Part shown: piece by piece, positions 44,389-53,872 of the stretch
Layout of the letters: each line of letters starts with the position of its first letter
How positions within the stretch are numbered: the first letter of the stretch is position 1
Origin: Bog-159 sp963843255
Lineage (GTDB): Bacteria; Acidobacteriota; Terriglobia; Bryobacterales; Bryobacteraceae
Length of the DNA stretch: 64,000 nt
Reading direction: 5' to 3'
NCBI GenBank assembly: GCA_963843255.1
Contig: CAWJJQ010000010.1
Coordinates: forward strand, 310,001-374,000
The notes under the pieces: generated by a model
Databases searched by the model: none
Told to the model about the DNA's origin: nothing
Seen by the model: only the letters and a program-made list of their open reading frames with translations
Position numbers and translations under genes: made by a program

Positions 44389-45042
44389 CTAAGCGGGTAG
44401 GTAGCGCTTGAGCACCGGGAAAACCGTTTGCACAAATGCTATCCCTTGCCGTGTGGCGTCGTCCTGATCGTTGTTTATCACCGGCACGGTGACACGCACC
44501 AGAGCAGTATCGCTGCGGTGATAGCGGATGGAATCCATCACCAGCCAGAATTTCGCGGAGAACTCACTGGCGATGACACGCCGCTGGCTTTGATACCAAT
44601 ACAGCACCACGCTCTTCTCGTCGCCGTGCGAAACCACGAAGCGGTTGATGCGGATAGGCTGCGCCTGGCCCGTTACCGGAACTTCCAGGAGCCCGGTTGC
44701 CTCAGGCTCCCAACCCGATCCCGGCAGGCAATTCTTCGGGGAGTGCGGCGACTGCCCGGTACGCTGCGTCTTGAAATAGGCGACGAACAGGCTGGCGAGT
44801 GCGCGCGGCTGGGGTCCTTGATAAAGGCGATTCAGCATATCGTCGGCGTTGAGTTGATCGCGGATCTCCTGCTCCACTGGATAATTCCGGGTCTCCTGCC
44901 AACTGCCAAGCTGAGCCGGAAAAAAATCCAGAGGCTGCGCATTGGGGACTGTTTCGCCGCGCGACGCGGCGTAGAACAGGCCAGCCTGAACCAGCAGGAC
45001 CAAGGTTAGAATCCGAACGTACTTATTGCCGAGCCAGCTCAT
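44389..45042 (-). CDS. epsI: EpsI-type exosortase-associated protein
   Basis: 217 residues of the EpsI/DUF3485 family: an N-terminal membrane anchor (ILTLVLLVQAGLFYAASRGE), then AQLGSWQETRNYPVEQEIRD, the conserved HSPKNCLPGSGWEP motif with its Cys, VVLYWYQSQRRVIASEF and the C-terminal VRVTVPVI. EpsI proteins accompany exosortase (EpsH/XrtA-type) and are part of exopolysaccharide and protein-sorting loci. The ATG overlaps the stop of the exosortase gene (ATGA), so the two are made together. No exopolysaccharide genes are adjacent. Confidence 0.88.
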   Translation of the reverse strand: MSWLGNKYVRILTLVLLVQAGLFYAASRGETVPNAQPLDFFPAQLGSWQETRNYPVEQEIRDQLNADDMLNRLYQGPQPRALASLFVAYFKTQRTGQSPHSPKNCLPGSGWEPEATGLLEVPVTGQAQPIRINRFVVSHGDEKSVVLYWYQSQRRVIASEFSAKFWLVMDSIRYHRSDTALVRVTVPVINNDQDDATRQGIAFVQTVFPVLKRYLPA

Positions 45043-45935
45043 GCGCTATGAACTCCGTTGGATCTCACGACGTGCAGGAGGCGGAACGCTCCGTTCAACA
45101 GCTGATGCAGCACCACCATGATCGCCAGCGCGACCATGAAGATCACCCACCCCGATGCGGTGTGGAAAAAACCTTCGGCGAGTTCCGGTTTGTATTCGGT
45201 GAGAACGCCGGTCAATGTCACGCGGCTGGCATTGGCCACGATGGCGATGGGAATGGTCGCCAGGAATAGCAGGATGCGCATCCACATCCTCTTTTCAAAA
45301 AAGTAGCCGTACACCAGAGACAAAAATGTCAGCGAAAGCAGAGAGCGGATGCCGCTGCAGGCCTCCACTACAGAAAGCTTCTGCTCAGCGAGTTCTAGCA
45401 CGTTGCCTTCCCTCAGCACGGGGATCTGCATCCAATCCAAAGCCGTATTGGCCACGCGGCTGGCCAGAAGCTGCAAAGGAAAAGTGATACTGTTGTATAC
45501 CACTGTGGGGATAGGAATCATGAAAAACAAAAGAAGCAGTGGGAAAGCGAGCGCGCGGACCCAAGCCGTCCCTCCCAACAGCAGCACGATTCCGATAACC
45601 GAGATGACGAAGGCGGTGCGCGCCAGAAACAACTCGGCGCCCAGGGTGGCAATGTACAATTGCAGTCCCGCATATAGCACCACAACCAATCCCCACCAGT
45701 TAGGGCAGGGCTTGAGGACTACCAATTCCGGGCGCTTTTGCCAGACGATGAAGCCGGCAATCAGGGGCACAAAGAAGCCGTGCCCCATATCGGGATCGGA
45801 ATTCCACTGCCGCACCAGACGCCACAATACGGGAGCATACGACACCACCAGCAGCGCCCCAAGCCATGCCCATGCCACCCAAGGCAAGCGCGCGGTGCGG
45901 AACTGGGTCTGTGCGGTGGGCGAAGTGACCTGCAT
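45039..45935 (-). CDS. Exosortase (EpsH/Xrt family)
   Basis: 298 residues with about eight membrane helices. The presumed catalytic residues of exosortases are all present: Cys193 (VVEACSGIRSL), Arg238 (ANASRVTLTG) and His258 (GFFHTASGW), each at a membrane boundary. The N-terminal motif SDPDMGHGFFVPLI and YNSITFPLQLLASR fit the family. Exosortases process proteins with a C-terminal PEP-CTERM signal for attachment or export. No PEP-CTERM protein is encoded in this window, so targets must lie elsewhere. Subtype cannot be fixed by eye. Confidence 0.88.
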   Translation of the reverse strand: MQVTSPTAQTQFRTARLPWVAWAWLGALLVVSYAPVLWRLVRQWNSDPDMGHGFFVPLIAGFIVWQKRPELVVLKPCPNWWGLVVVLYAGLQLYIATLGAELFLARTAFVISVIGIVLLLGGTAWVRALAFPLLLLFFMIPIPTVVYNSITFPLQLLASRVANTALDWMQIPVLREGNVLELAEQKLSVVEACSGIRSLLSLTFLSLVYGYFFEKRMWMRILLFLATIPIAIVANASRVTLTGVLTEYKPELAEGFFHTASGWVIFMVALAIMVVLHQLLNGAFRLLHVVRSNGVHSA

Positions 45936-46053
45936 CTTCAGTTATGATACACGCTGGATTCAGGCGATGATGCATGCATGTGCCGAAACGTACGCAATGC
46001 GGTACGGGATTGTGACAGATGCATTCAAATCGGACTAATCTGATGGGGATAGG

Positions 46054-47610
46054 ATGCCCATTCCGCTGCGCGTGCTTATAGTCTCGGATCGGGAAGGAGA
46101 AGCGCAGCAGCTTATAGACGAATTGCGCCGCAGCGACTACGTTCCCACATACAAACGCGTAGCTAGCAAAGGGGCCATGCGCGAGGCCCTGGCGGAGAAA
46201 TGGGAGTTGATCCTGGCGGCCTGCGAAAGCGCTCGGCTGGGCACCTTGTCGGCGCTCGAAATCCTGCGCGATAACGGCGCGGATATTCCCCTAGTAGCAA
46301 TCTCCGGCCCAATGCCTGAGGAATCCGTGCTGGCAGTGCTGAAAGCCGGCGCGGCGGGGCACATCGCGCGCGAGCACCTCTCCCGGCTGGGAATGATGGT
46401 CACGCGCGAGATGAGCCAGGCAGAGGGCCGACGCGAGCGCGGCCGCCTGGAGCAACAGTTCCGGCAGGCGCAAAAGATGGAAGCGGTCGGCCGGCTGGCC
46501 GGCGGCGTGGCGCACGACTTCAACAACCTGCTCACGGTGATGACCGGGTATGCGGACCTGCTGCTGGCGGGCGGTGACTTGGCCAGGCAACAGCGCACCG
46601 CGCTCGAAGAGATTCGCCGTGCCGCCGAACGGGGTGGATCGCTCACCCACCAATTGCTGGCCTTCAGCCGGCGGCAGCCATTCACGCCGCGCAGCGTCCG
46701 GTTGAATTTGCTGATGGTCAACATGGAGAAGATGCTCTCGCGGCTGATCGGCGAAGACGTGGAGCTAATCACGGTAGCAGGCGCCGAGCCGGCCACCGTG
46801 CGCACCGATCCGGGCCAGTTGGAACAAGTGATCATGAACGTGGTGGTGAATGCCCGAGACGCCATGCCGGGCGGCGGTAAACTGATTCTCGAAACAGCCA
46901 ACGCGGAGGTGGATCAAAGTTACTCCGGACCGAACGTAGACCTGAAGCCCGGATCTTACATCGTGCTGGCCATCAGCGATACGGGAATGGGGATGGATCA
47001 GGAGACGCTGACGCACTTATTCGAGCCCTTCTTCACCACTAAGGGTCCCGGAAAAGGCACCGGACTGGGTTTGGCCACGGCATACGGAATCGTCAAGCAG
47101 AGCGGCGGAGCGATTTCGGTGTACAGCGAGCCGGGACGCGGTACGACGGTGAAAATCTACTTGCCGTCGGCGGAGGCGAAAGCTCCGGTAGAGGCATCCG
47201 AGCCGGCGCCGTCCGTCGCACTGATGGGAAGCGAGACCATCCTGGTGCTGGAAGACGAGGCGCGCGTCCGCAAGCTGATTTGCGAGGTCCTGGCCGCGCG
47301 CGGCTACCGCGTGCTCGAAGCCGTACGTGGCGAGGAAGCCATTCGCAAGGCCGCGGAATACAGCGGACGGATCGATTTGCTGTTGTCCGACGTGGTGATG
47401 CCCGAGATGAGCGGGCCGCAGGCGCTGGAGCAGATTCGCGGGCCGCATCCGAACATCAAGGTACTGTTCATGTCCGGTTATACGGACGAAGCCATGGTGC
47501 ACCACGGGATCCTGGGATCGGGCGCGCCATTCTTGCAAAAACCCTTCCTGCCGGATACTCTGGCCCGCAAGGTGCGCGAGGTGCTCAGCACGCAAGCATC
47601 GGCCGGTTAG
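46054..47610 (+). CDS. Hybrid histidine kinase with degenerate N-terminal receiver
   Basis: 518 residues, no membrane segment, so cytoplasmic. Residues 5-115 look like a receiver (LRVLIVSDREGEAQQLIDEL, PLVAISGPMPEESVLAVLKA), but the phosphoacceptor position reads ELILAACESA with no Asp. HisKA follows (QKMEAVGRLAGGVAHDFNNL, His154), then the ATPase domain with NVVVNARDAMPGGG, ISDTGMGMD and GKGTGLGLATAYGI. A C-terminal receiver is complete: LEDEARVR, Asp446 (LLLSDVVMPEMSG), FMSGYT and Lys in FLQKPFLPD. A phosphorelay ending outside this locus is likely. The next plus-strand gene, rpsA, is 225 bp away. Confidence 0.88.
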   Translation: MPIPLRVLIVSDREGEAQQLIDELRRSDYVPTYKRVASKGAMREALAEKWELILAACESARLGTLSALEILRDNGADIPLVAISGPMPEESVLAVLKAGAAGHIAREHLSRLGMMVTREMSQAEGRRERGRLEQQFRQAQKMEAVGRLAGGVAHDFNNLLTVMTGYADLLLAGGDLARQQRTALEEIRRAAERGGSLTHQLLAFSRRQPFTPRSVRLNLLMVNMEKMLSRLIGEDVELITVAGAEPATVRTDPGQLEQVIMNVVVNARDAMPGGGKLILETANAEVDQSYSGPNVDLKPGSYIVLAISDTGMGMDQETLTHLFEPFFTTKGPGKGTGLGLATAYGIVKQSGGAISVYSEPGRGTTVKIYLPSAEAKAPVEASEPAPSVALMGSETILVLEDEARVRKLICEVLAARGYRVLEAVRGEEAIRKAAEYSGRIDLLLSDVVMPEMSGPQALEQIRGPHPNIKVLFMSGYTDEAMVHHGILGSGAPFLQKPFLPDTLARKVREVLSTQASAG

Positions 47611-47835
47611 TGTTGCGAACGAACCGCCAAATGCGATAAACAGTCCGCGTGACTTCTCGGCTTAAATTTGCTAACATACTGATCTGTCAGTGCTTTGCTG
47701 GTGAATCAGGCGGATCGGTGGCGGTGTAAATTCCCGGAATCCATTGAGAGCGCACGATTTCCTCGTTGTTATAGTATTCTCGCGGATGTAAGTTCCCGGC
47801 AATTCTTCTGATTTGATGTCGCGGAGGCATCGGCA

Positions 47836-49557
47836 ATGGCGGTCGATCAGAGCAAAGAACAGGTGGACGAGTTAGTCCAGCCGGAAAGCGAAAGCTACGA
47901 ATCTTTGCTCGATGAGTATTCCCATCTTTCCCCGCCGGCCGAGGGCGAGATTCTGCAGGGGACTGTCCTCAAGATCACCTCGAAAGAAGTGATCGTGGAC
48001 GTCGGGTACAAGTCCGAAGGCCTGGTGCCGATCGAGCAGTTTCTCAACGCGCAGGGAGAGGTAACCGTTCAGCCTGGCGAAGTGGTGGATGTCATGATCG
48101 ACCACGGCGAGCCGCAGGAGGGTTATGTTCTGCTCTCGCACACCAAGGCGGCGCGCGTACGCGTTTGGGACAACCTGGAGAAAGCCGCGGCGGAGCAGTT
48201 AGTAATCCTGGGGCGCGTGCTGGGAAGAGTCAAGGGCGGCCTTTCGGTGGATGTGGGCATCCAGGCGTTCATGCCCGGTTCGCAGGCGGACCCGCGGCCC
48301 GTCCATCACCTCGACTCGTTTATCGGCCAGGATGTTCCGGTCAAAATCATCAAAGTGAACCGCCGCCGCGGCAACGTAGTCGTTTCGCGCAAACTTGCGG
48401 TCGAGCAGGAGGTCAACCAGCGTAAGAATTCGACGCTGGATCAACTGCACGAGGGCGCCATCGTCACCGGCGTGGTGAAGAATCTGACCGAGTACGGGGC
48501 GTTTGTGGACCTGGGCGGTTTGGATGGATTGCTGCACGTCACCGACATGTCGTATGGCCGGGTCGGGCATCCGTCGGAAGTTGTGCATGTAGGCGACACG
48601 ATCACGACCAAGGTTTTGAAATTCGATCGCGCGAAGGAGCGGGTTTCGCTGGGCCTCCGGCAGATGGCGCCCGATCCGTGGGAGACGGTTGCGGAGCGCT
48701 ATCCGGTGAACGGGCGGGTGATGGGGCAAGTCGTGAACGTCACGGATTACGGTGCGTTCGTGGAGCTGGAGCCGGGCGTGGAAGGCCTGATTCACATAAC
48801 CGAGATGACCTGGTCGCGGCGCATGAAGCATCCTTCGAAGGTGGTGCACGTGGGCGATCAGGTGGAAGCCGTGGTGCTCGAAGTACATCCGAAGGATCGC
48901 CGCATTTCACTGGGACTCAAACAGCTCGAAGCCAATCCCTGGACCACCATCGACAGCCGTTACAGTATCGGTTCGGTGGTGGAGGGCCGGGTGCGCAACA
49001 TGACCGATTTTGGCGCCTTCATTGAAATCGAAGAGGGCATCGACGGGCTGGTGCATGTCTCGGACCTCTCCTGGACCAAACGGGTGAAGCACCCGTCTGA
49101 AATTCTGAAGAAGGGCCAACTGGTACAGGCGGTGATTCTGAATATCGACGCTAAGGGCCACCGGCTTTCGCTCGGTATCAAACAGCTCCAACCGGACGCC
49201 TGGGAGACTTACTTCCAGAGCCACCAACCGGGCGATATCGTACACGGGCGGATCTCGCGCCTGGCCGGGTTTGGCGCTTTTGTGGAACTGGCTGAAGGGG
49301 TGGAAGGTCTGTGCCATTTCTCGGAAGTACCGGGGTACACCGGGCGGCGTTCGGCCGAGCCCCCGGTAGCAGTGGGCCAGGAAATGGATTTCAAGATCAT
49401 CAAAATGAGCGAGGCGGAAAAGAAGATCGGGCTGAGCCTCAAGGCGGTGAGCCACGATGAGGAAAAGGGCCGGCTGGAGGATTACCAGCGGCAAGCCGCC
49501 GCGGGCGCTGCCACCATCGAAGAAGTGCTAAGCCTCAAGAACCGGGGTTCGGAATAG
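47836..49557 (+). CDS. rpsA: 30S ribosomal protein S1
   Basis: 573 residues with six S1 (OB-fold) domains: ILQGTVLKITSKEVIVDVGY (about 35-105), VLGRVKGGLSVDVGIQAFMP (125-190), GVVKNLTEYGAFVDLGGLDG (210-280), GQVVNVTDYGAFVELEPGVE (295-365), GRVRNMTDFGAFIEIEEGID (380-450) and GRISRLAGFGAFVELAEGVE (465-540). S1 binds mRNA leaders and starts translation on structured or SD-poor mRNAs. GGAGG lies 9 bases before the ATG. The 225-bp leader has an AT-rich TATAGT-type stretch near 47770-47780 that could be the promoter. It heads the rpsA-HU-HIT cluster. Confidence 0.95.
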   Translation: MAVDQSKEQVDELVQPESESYESLLDEYSHLSPPAEGEILQGTVLKITSKEVIVDVGYKSEGLVPIEQFLNAQGEVTVQPGEVVDVMIDHGEPQEGYVLLSHTKAARVRVWDNLEKAAAEQLVILGRVLGRVKGGLSVDVGIQAFMPGSQADPRPVHHLDSFIGQDVPVKIIKVNRRRGNVVVSRKLAVEQEVNQRKNSTLDQLHEGAIVTGVVKNLTEYGAFVDLGGLDGLLHVTDMSYGRVGHPSEVVHVGDTITTKVLKFDRAKERVSLGLRQMAPDPWETVAERYPVNGRVMGQVVNVTDYGAFVELEPGVEGLIHITEMTWSRRMKHPSKVVHVGDQVEAVVLEVHPKDRRISLGLKQLEANPWTTIDSRYSIGSVVEGRVRNMTDFGAFIEIEEGIDGLVHVSDLSWTKRVKHPSEILKKGQLVQAVILNIDAKGHRLSLGIKQLQPDAWETYFQSHQPGDIVHGRISRLAGFGAFVELAEGVEGLCHFSEVPGYTGRRSAEPPVAVGQEMDFKIIKMSEAEKKIGLSLKAVSHDEEKGRLEDYQRQAAAGAATIEEVLSLKNRGSE

Positions 49558-49623
49558 CTTGCAAAAATCGTCCGTTCACGAGATACTGCGGTAACGGCTT
49601 GAGAAGACAAGGAGAATAGGTAC

Positions 49624-49953
49624 ATGACCAAGGCCGATCTGATTGAAGAAGTCTCGCGCGTAGTCGAGATGACGAGGAAGGAATCCGAAGTCATCGTGGA
49701 GGCGATTTTCGACAGCATCGTGCGTTCATTGCGCACCGGCGACAAGATTGAGATTCGGGGTTTTGGAAGTTTCCGCACACGCCAGCGCCAGCCGCGCATC
49801 GGCCGCAATCCGAAGACCGGGGCGCGCGTAGAAGTGCCGGCGAAGAAGATTCCTTATTTCAAGCCCAGCAAAGAACTGAAAGACGTGGTGAATAACTCCG
49901 CTGCCGCACCGGCATCCGATTCGCCTTCCAGCGAGCCCGCGCCCACCCTGTAG
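49624..49953 (+). CDS. HU/IHF-family DNA-bending protein
   Basis: 109 residues: the N-terminal helical part MTKADLIEEVSRVVEMTRK and SIVRSLRTGDKIEIRGFGSF, then the DNA-binding arm RTRQRQPRIGRNPKTGARVE with the intercalating Pro region and AKKIPYFKPSKELKD. A Pro/Ser/Ala-rich tail of about 17 residues ends it. Such proteins compact DNA and assist recombination and transcription. AGGAGAA lies a few bases before the ATG. It follows rpsA by 67 bp, a common arrangement (as in rpsA-ihfB), so they are probably co-transcribed. Confidence 0.92.
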   Translation: MTKADLIEEVSRVVEMTRKESEVIVEAIFDSIVRSLRTGDKIEIRGFGSFRTRQRQPRIGRNPKTGARVEVPAKKIPYFKPSKELKDVVNNSAAAPASDSPSSEPAPTL

Positions 49954-49960
49954 CGCTGGT

Positions 49961-50482
49961 ATGGATTATCTCTGGAGCCCGTGGCGCTATCAGTACGTGT
50001 CCACGGCAGAGCAGGCCGTAGACTGCATTTTCTGCACGCTGCCCGCACAACACCGCGACCGTGAAAACTACATCGTCTTTCGCGGCAGGTTCAACTTCGT
50101 CATCCTGAACCGCTACCCGTACACCTCCGGGCATTTGATGGTGGTTCCGTACGAGCACGCAGCGGCGCTCAACATGGTTTCTGAAGAGACACTGACGGAG
50201 ATGATCCTGCTGGCCCGTCAAGCGGAGGCCCACCTGCGCGCCGTATATAAGCCCGCCGGTCTCAATATGGGAATCAACATCGGCAAAGCGGCGGGCGCGG
50301 GTGTGGCGGGGCATATCCACATGCACGTGTTGCCGCGCTGGGTAGCGGACGCCAATTTCATGACCACGGTGGGCGAGGCGCGTATCTTGCCCGAAGATCT
50401 CGACGTCACGTACGAGAAGCTATCGCGGGCCTGGAAAGGCACCGGGCAGCAGGTGGGGCAGGCGGACTGCCCCACGTCTTAA
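49961..50482 (+). CDS. HIT-family nucleotide phosphoesterase/phosphorylase
   Basis: 173 residues. The start ATG is 8 bp after the HU gene, so it is in the same operon. The N-terminus MDYLWSPWRYQYVS and CIFCTLPAQ (a zinc-type CxxC) are typical of the Ap4A-phosphorylase-like HIT branch. The substrate loop NRYPYTSGHLMVVPYEHAAA and the HIT triad HIHMHVLPRW follow, with HxHxHxx fully present. The family cleaves dinucleoside polyphosphates or nucleotidyl conjugates. The last 10 residues are encoded by the palindromic repeat at 50453-50475, and the stop overlaps the converging TonB receptor gene. Confidence 0.9.
   Translation: MDYLWSPWRYQYVSTAEQAVDCIFCTLPAQHRDRENYIVFRGRFNFVILNRYPYTSGHLMVVPYEHAAALNMVSEETLTEMILLARQAEAHLRAVYKPAGLNMGINIGKAAGAGVAGHIHMHVLPRWVADANFMTTVGEARILPEDLDVTYEKLSRAWKGTGQQVGQADCPTS
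50453..50475. repeat. Minimal palindrome of the cloverleaf family
   Basis: GTGGGGCA, a 7-base loop, and TGCCCCAC form a perfect stem equal to the outer arms of the full copies at 38025 and 61222. It sits between convergent genes and inside the HIT reading frame, close to both stops, where it could act as a bidirectional transcription stop. Confidence 0.6.
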
Positions 50483-53400
50483 AAGACGATCTTCGCTACC
50501 AACTGCATGTTGAACGGCTCGCCGGGGCCCAGGCCGGGTGCGCCGTTGAAGTCGCCGATAGTGTCGTACAGGTAGCCGTTCGAACCCACCGAACCCGCGC
50601 CGCTGGCCAGATTCTTGTGGTTGAACACGTTGAACATCTCGGCGCGAAGTTGTAATTTCAGGTGTTCGCCAAACGAGATGTTCTTGATGACCGAAAGGTC
50701 CACGTCCTCGAACCCGGGGCCGGTGAACAAATTCCGCGAAAGGTTTCCGTCGGGATTGGTGGTGCCGGCGCAACCGGGGGAACCCGGCACGCAGAAGGCA
50801 GCGGGATTGACCCAAGGTTCACCGCCCGCGGCGGCATTGAAAACGTGGGAGACGCCCGCGAACGGGTTGCCGACGATGTTCAGACCCGGACGCTGGGTAC
50901 CGGCATCGAAGTTGAACGGCTGACCGCTATGGAACGACCACAGAGTACTCAATTGCCAGCCGTGCGACAGCCAGCGGGGTCCATGCGACGAACCGGGTAT
51001 GTCGTAAGTCAGGAACGTGGTAAAGTTCAGCCTTGTATCGAAATCGGTGCTGCCATATTCCTGACGGAGGTTGAAGCTGTCGAAAGGCAACACGCCGCGA
51101 TACTCGGTCACATCATCGAGAGCGTGCCCCCAGGTGAACGCGAACTGCGATGTGACTCCATGCCAGGATCTGACCTTCAGGGTGGTCTGCATGGCGTTGT
51201 AATTTGAGTTACCGATGCTGTTCATCTGCAACACCGAACCTATGTTCGGGTACTGAGTTTCGAAAGCCCCGTTTTGGTTGAGGTTCAGCATCACCGAAAG
51301 CTTACGGCCCAAACTTCCCACGTAGCCCACTTGCCACACCAGGGCGTTGCCGAAGCTCTTCTCGACGTTCAAGCTGTAGTTGAAGAAGTATGGCGTCCGG
51401 AAATCCTGGTTGACCGAGTAGACATTGTAAGTATTGGAACCACAGTTGCTGAGGGTGGGACAAGTAGTGACTCCGGGGAAAATATACTGATTGGACTGCC
51501 ACGTGTACCCGGAGCGCCCATAGTTATCTACTGGAGACGGTCCGACCGGGTTATCCTGCAATCCGTCCGCCGCGCTGATCGGCGGCCGGAAATCCAGGAA
51601 CGGGTTCATATTGATTTGGTCGTAGAACAGGCCAACGCCGCCGCGAACGACGAGGTCGTTCTTAGCAGCCGGCTGGTAGGCGAAGCCGACGCGCGGCCCA
51701 AAATTATTTCTGTCAGGCGGAAAAATCCGGCTGATCCCGTTACCTTGTATCTCCAGCCCCTGCCCCGGTATAAATACCGCCAGATCTTTGTTCGGACTAT
51801 ACAAAGGTCCGATGTAGTCATAGCGCAACCCGAGGTTGATATTCAGATTCCGCATGACCTGCCAGTTATCCTGGGCAAAGAAATCGAAGCTGTTGACACG
51901 TACGAACCGCTCCGGGTCACCCACGGCGATCGACGAAGAGGACACATTACCGGCCAGAAAATCCGCCAGGGCCAGAACGTTCGAGTTGTAGGCTGAATTA
52001 CCGGCCCACGGTCCCTGTGTGCCGTCAAAGATGAAACTGCCCAGCGACCGCCGGTGGTAGAACTCGTCCACGCGTCCCTGCCGTACTTCTCCACCGAAGC
52101 GGAACTGATGGGTGCCTTTGACCCAGGACAGGATATCGGTCAGGTGCCCGGTGACATCGTTGCGTCCCTCGGGAGGGGTGATTCCCACCTGATCGAAGCC
52201 CGCGATTTCGATATTCGGCGCGCCCATGATCGGCTTGCCGTGAATGGTCGCATCGGGACTCAGGTACAAACCCAGGCCTTGGGAATTGAAGCTGTTGTTG
52301 GAATCGTGGAACACCTGGTTAAAATAACTGATTCCGAACAACAACTGGTTTGTGGTGTTAGAGGAGAGTACGGAATTCAGGACCGCCGAGTAATTCTGGA
52401 CATGGATAGGAGCAACTTCGAAGTAGTAACCCAAGTTGGAGCTGGCGGTGGCCAATGCCAGGCTGGCTCCCGGCGGTTGGGTCTGGCTCCCCTGCCCGGC
52501 GAACCAGTGCAGGGAGAGATGATTCCTGGCGTTGAAATTGTGATCGAGCTTAACCACGCCGTTATTGCTATAGCCGGTTCCGGGTACGGTGGCGAAGTAG
52601 TTATTAGTACTCGCCGGCAGGCTTAGGATCGAACTGGGCCAGAGGTTCGAGAGCAGCGATACGGAAAGAGGATTTACCGGGACGCCATACTTGCTTAGCA
52701 CGCTCTCGGCCTGGTTCACCCAGGCGGTGGATGGCTCCGTGGACAGTCCGGTTAAGCCGAAGATATACTCCTGCCTCTCGAAACCCAGGAAGAAAAACGT
52801 TTTGTCTTTGATGATAGGCGCGCCTGCAGTGAAGCCGTAATTCTGGTTGCGCAACGGCGGCGCCCGCTGGAAGTCGGGCGTGGGCACAAAAAAGGGCGAA
52901 TGGGCGGCGTAGAATTCATTCCGGTTGTAGTAGTAGGCCGTGCCGTGCAGTTCGTTGGTCCCGCTCTTGATGGTCAGATTGACGGTACCGCCGGCGTTGC
53001 GTCCGCTCTCCGCGTTCGACTGGGTTTGCGCGGAGAATTCGTCGATCGCATCCAGCGGCATCACGACCCCCGCAATACCGGATACACCGCCCTGGTTGAC
53101 CGCCGGAATATTGTGCCAGAAGTCGTTGTTGTCGGTGCCATCAATCTGCCAGTTCATTTGATTGGCGCGCGTGCCGTTGAGCGATCCGTAGCCGCCCACG
53201 GAATAACCTGCATATCCGGGGGTCACAGCAATCAACTGCGAGAAATCGCGGCCATTCATGGGAATATTCTGCAGCGCGAGGTCGGGAATCGTATCGCTCT
53301 GGGTCGCGGTGGTGGTGTCAACCGTGATCGCCGCCGCGGAGACTTCCACCGCGGTCGCCTGTTGCCCCACTTTCAAGGTGATGGGCAGAGTGTAAATGCC

Positions 53401-53691
53401 GCCGGCCGTCACCGGAATCTTGTCTACGGTCAGCGGCGAGAATCCACCCGCGGCCACGGAGACCTGGTAAGCGCCAGGGGGTAAGTCTTGAAATGAAAAT
53501 ACTCCATCCGCCGTAGTTAGTGTGTTGAGTACGATGCCGGTCCCGGTGTCTGTCGCTTTAACCGCTGCGCCCGCCAGGGCCGCTCCGGTTTGGTCAGTCA
53601 CCGTTCCATTGATCGATCCACGGAAGGTTTGTGAGTTTCCTGCTATGGTCACAAACAGCAGCAGAACAACTGATCCAATAAGGTGTCTCAT
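50479..53691 (-). CDS. Oar-like TonB-dependent outer-membrane receptor
   Basis: 1070 residues with a signal peptide (LIGSVVLLLFVTIAGNSQ). Residues 20-110 are a carboxypeptidase-regulatory-like beta-sandwich (GSINGTVTDQTGAALAGAAV, GVFSFQDLPPGAYQVSVAAG). The plug domain follows (ALQNIPMNGRDFSQLIAVTP, GTRANQMNWQIDGTDNNDFW, MPLDAIDEFSAQTQSNAESG). The rest is a 22-strand-type barrel ending AEMFNVFNHKNLASG and FNMQLVAKIVF with the terminal aromatic residue. Acidobacteria use such Oar-like proteins for uptake of large or polymeric substrates; ligand unknown. AGAGGGGAACAC precedes the ATG. No SusD or TonB gene is nearby. Confidence 0.9.
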   Translation of the reverse strand: MRHLIGSVVLLLFVTIAGNSQTFRGSINGTVTDQTGAALAGAAVKATDTGTGIVLNTLTTADGVFSFQDLPPGAYQVSVAAGGFSPLTVDKIPVTAGGIYTLPITLKVGQQATAVEVSAAAITVDTTTATQSDTIPDLALQNIPMNGRDFSQLIAVTPGYAGYSVGGYGSLNGTRANQMNWQIDGTDNNDFWHNIPAVNQGGVSGIAGVVMPLDAIDEFSAQTQSNAESGRNAGGTVNLTIKSGTNELHGTAYYYNRNEFYAAHSPFFVPTPDFQRAPPLRNQNYGFTAGAPIIKDKTFFFLGFERQEYIFGLTGLSTEPSTAWVNQAESVLSKYGVPVNPLSVSLLSNLWPSSILSLPASTNNYFATVPGTGYSNNGVVKLDHNFNARNHLSLHWFAGQGSQTQPPGASLALATASSNLGYYFEVAPIHVQNYSAVLNSVLSSNTTNQLLFGISYFNQVFHDSNNSFNSQGLGLYLSPDATIHGKPIMGAPNIEIAGFDQVGITPPEGRNDVTGHLTDILSWVKGTHQFRFGGEVRQGRVDEFYHRRSLGSFIFDGTQGPWAGNSAYNSNVLALADFLAGNVSSSSIAVGDPERFVRVNSFDFFAQDNWQVMRNLNINLGLRYDYIGPLYSPNKDLAVFIPGQGLEIQGNGISRIFPPDRNNFGPRVGFAYQPAAKNDLVVRGGVGLFYDQINMNPFLDFRPPISAADGLQDNPVGPSPVDNYGRSGYTWQSNQYIFPGVTTCPTLSNCGSNTYNVYSVNQDFRTPYFFNYSLNVEKSFGNALVWQVGYVGSLGRKLSVMLNLNQNGAFETQYPNIGSVLQMNSIGNSNYNAMQTTLKVRSWHGVTSQFAFTWGHALDDVTEYRGVLPFDSFNLRQEYGSTDFDTRLNFTTFLTYDIPGSSHGPRWLSHGWQLSTLWSFHSGQPFNFDAGTQRPGLNIVGNPFAGVSHVFNAAAGGEPWVNPAAFCVPGSPGCAGTTNPDGNLSRNLFTGPGFEDVDLSVIKNISFGEHLKLQLRAEMFNVFNHKNLASGAGSVGSNGYLYDTIGDFNGAPGLGPGEPFNMQLVAKIVF

Positions 53692-53872
53692 GTGTTCCCC
53701 TCTTACGATTTAGAGTTACGAGCCTGGTAAAGATGGGCGCGCCTGATGCAAGTGAAGGCCCAAACCGAGTGCCCTAAGATTGTCTTTAATTCGTTTGGCT
53801 TGCACTAACCTTCAGGCCCACGAATATATTCAATGGGAGGCGCATGCAAGCAAGATATGAACATTGGTACTG

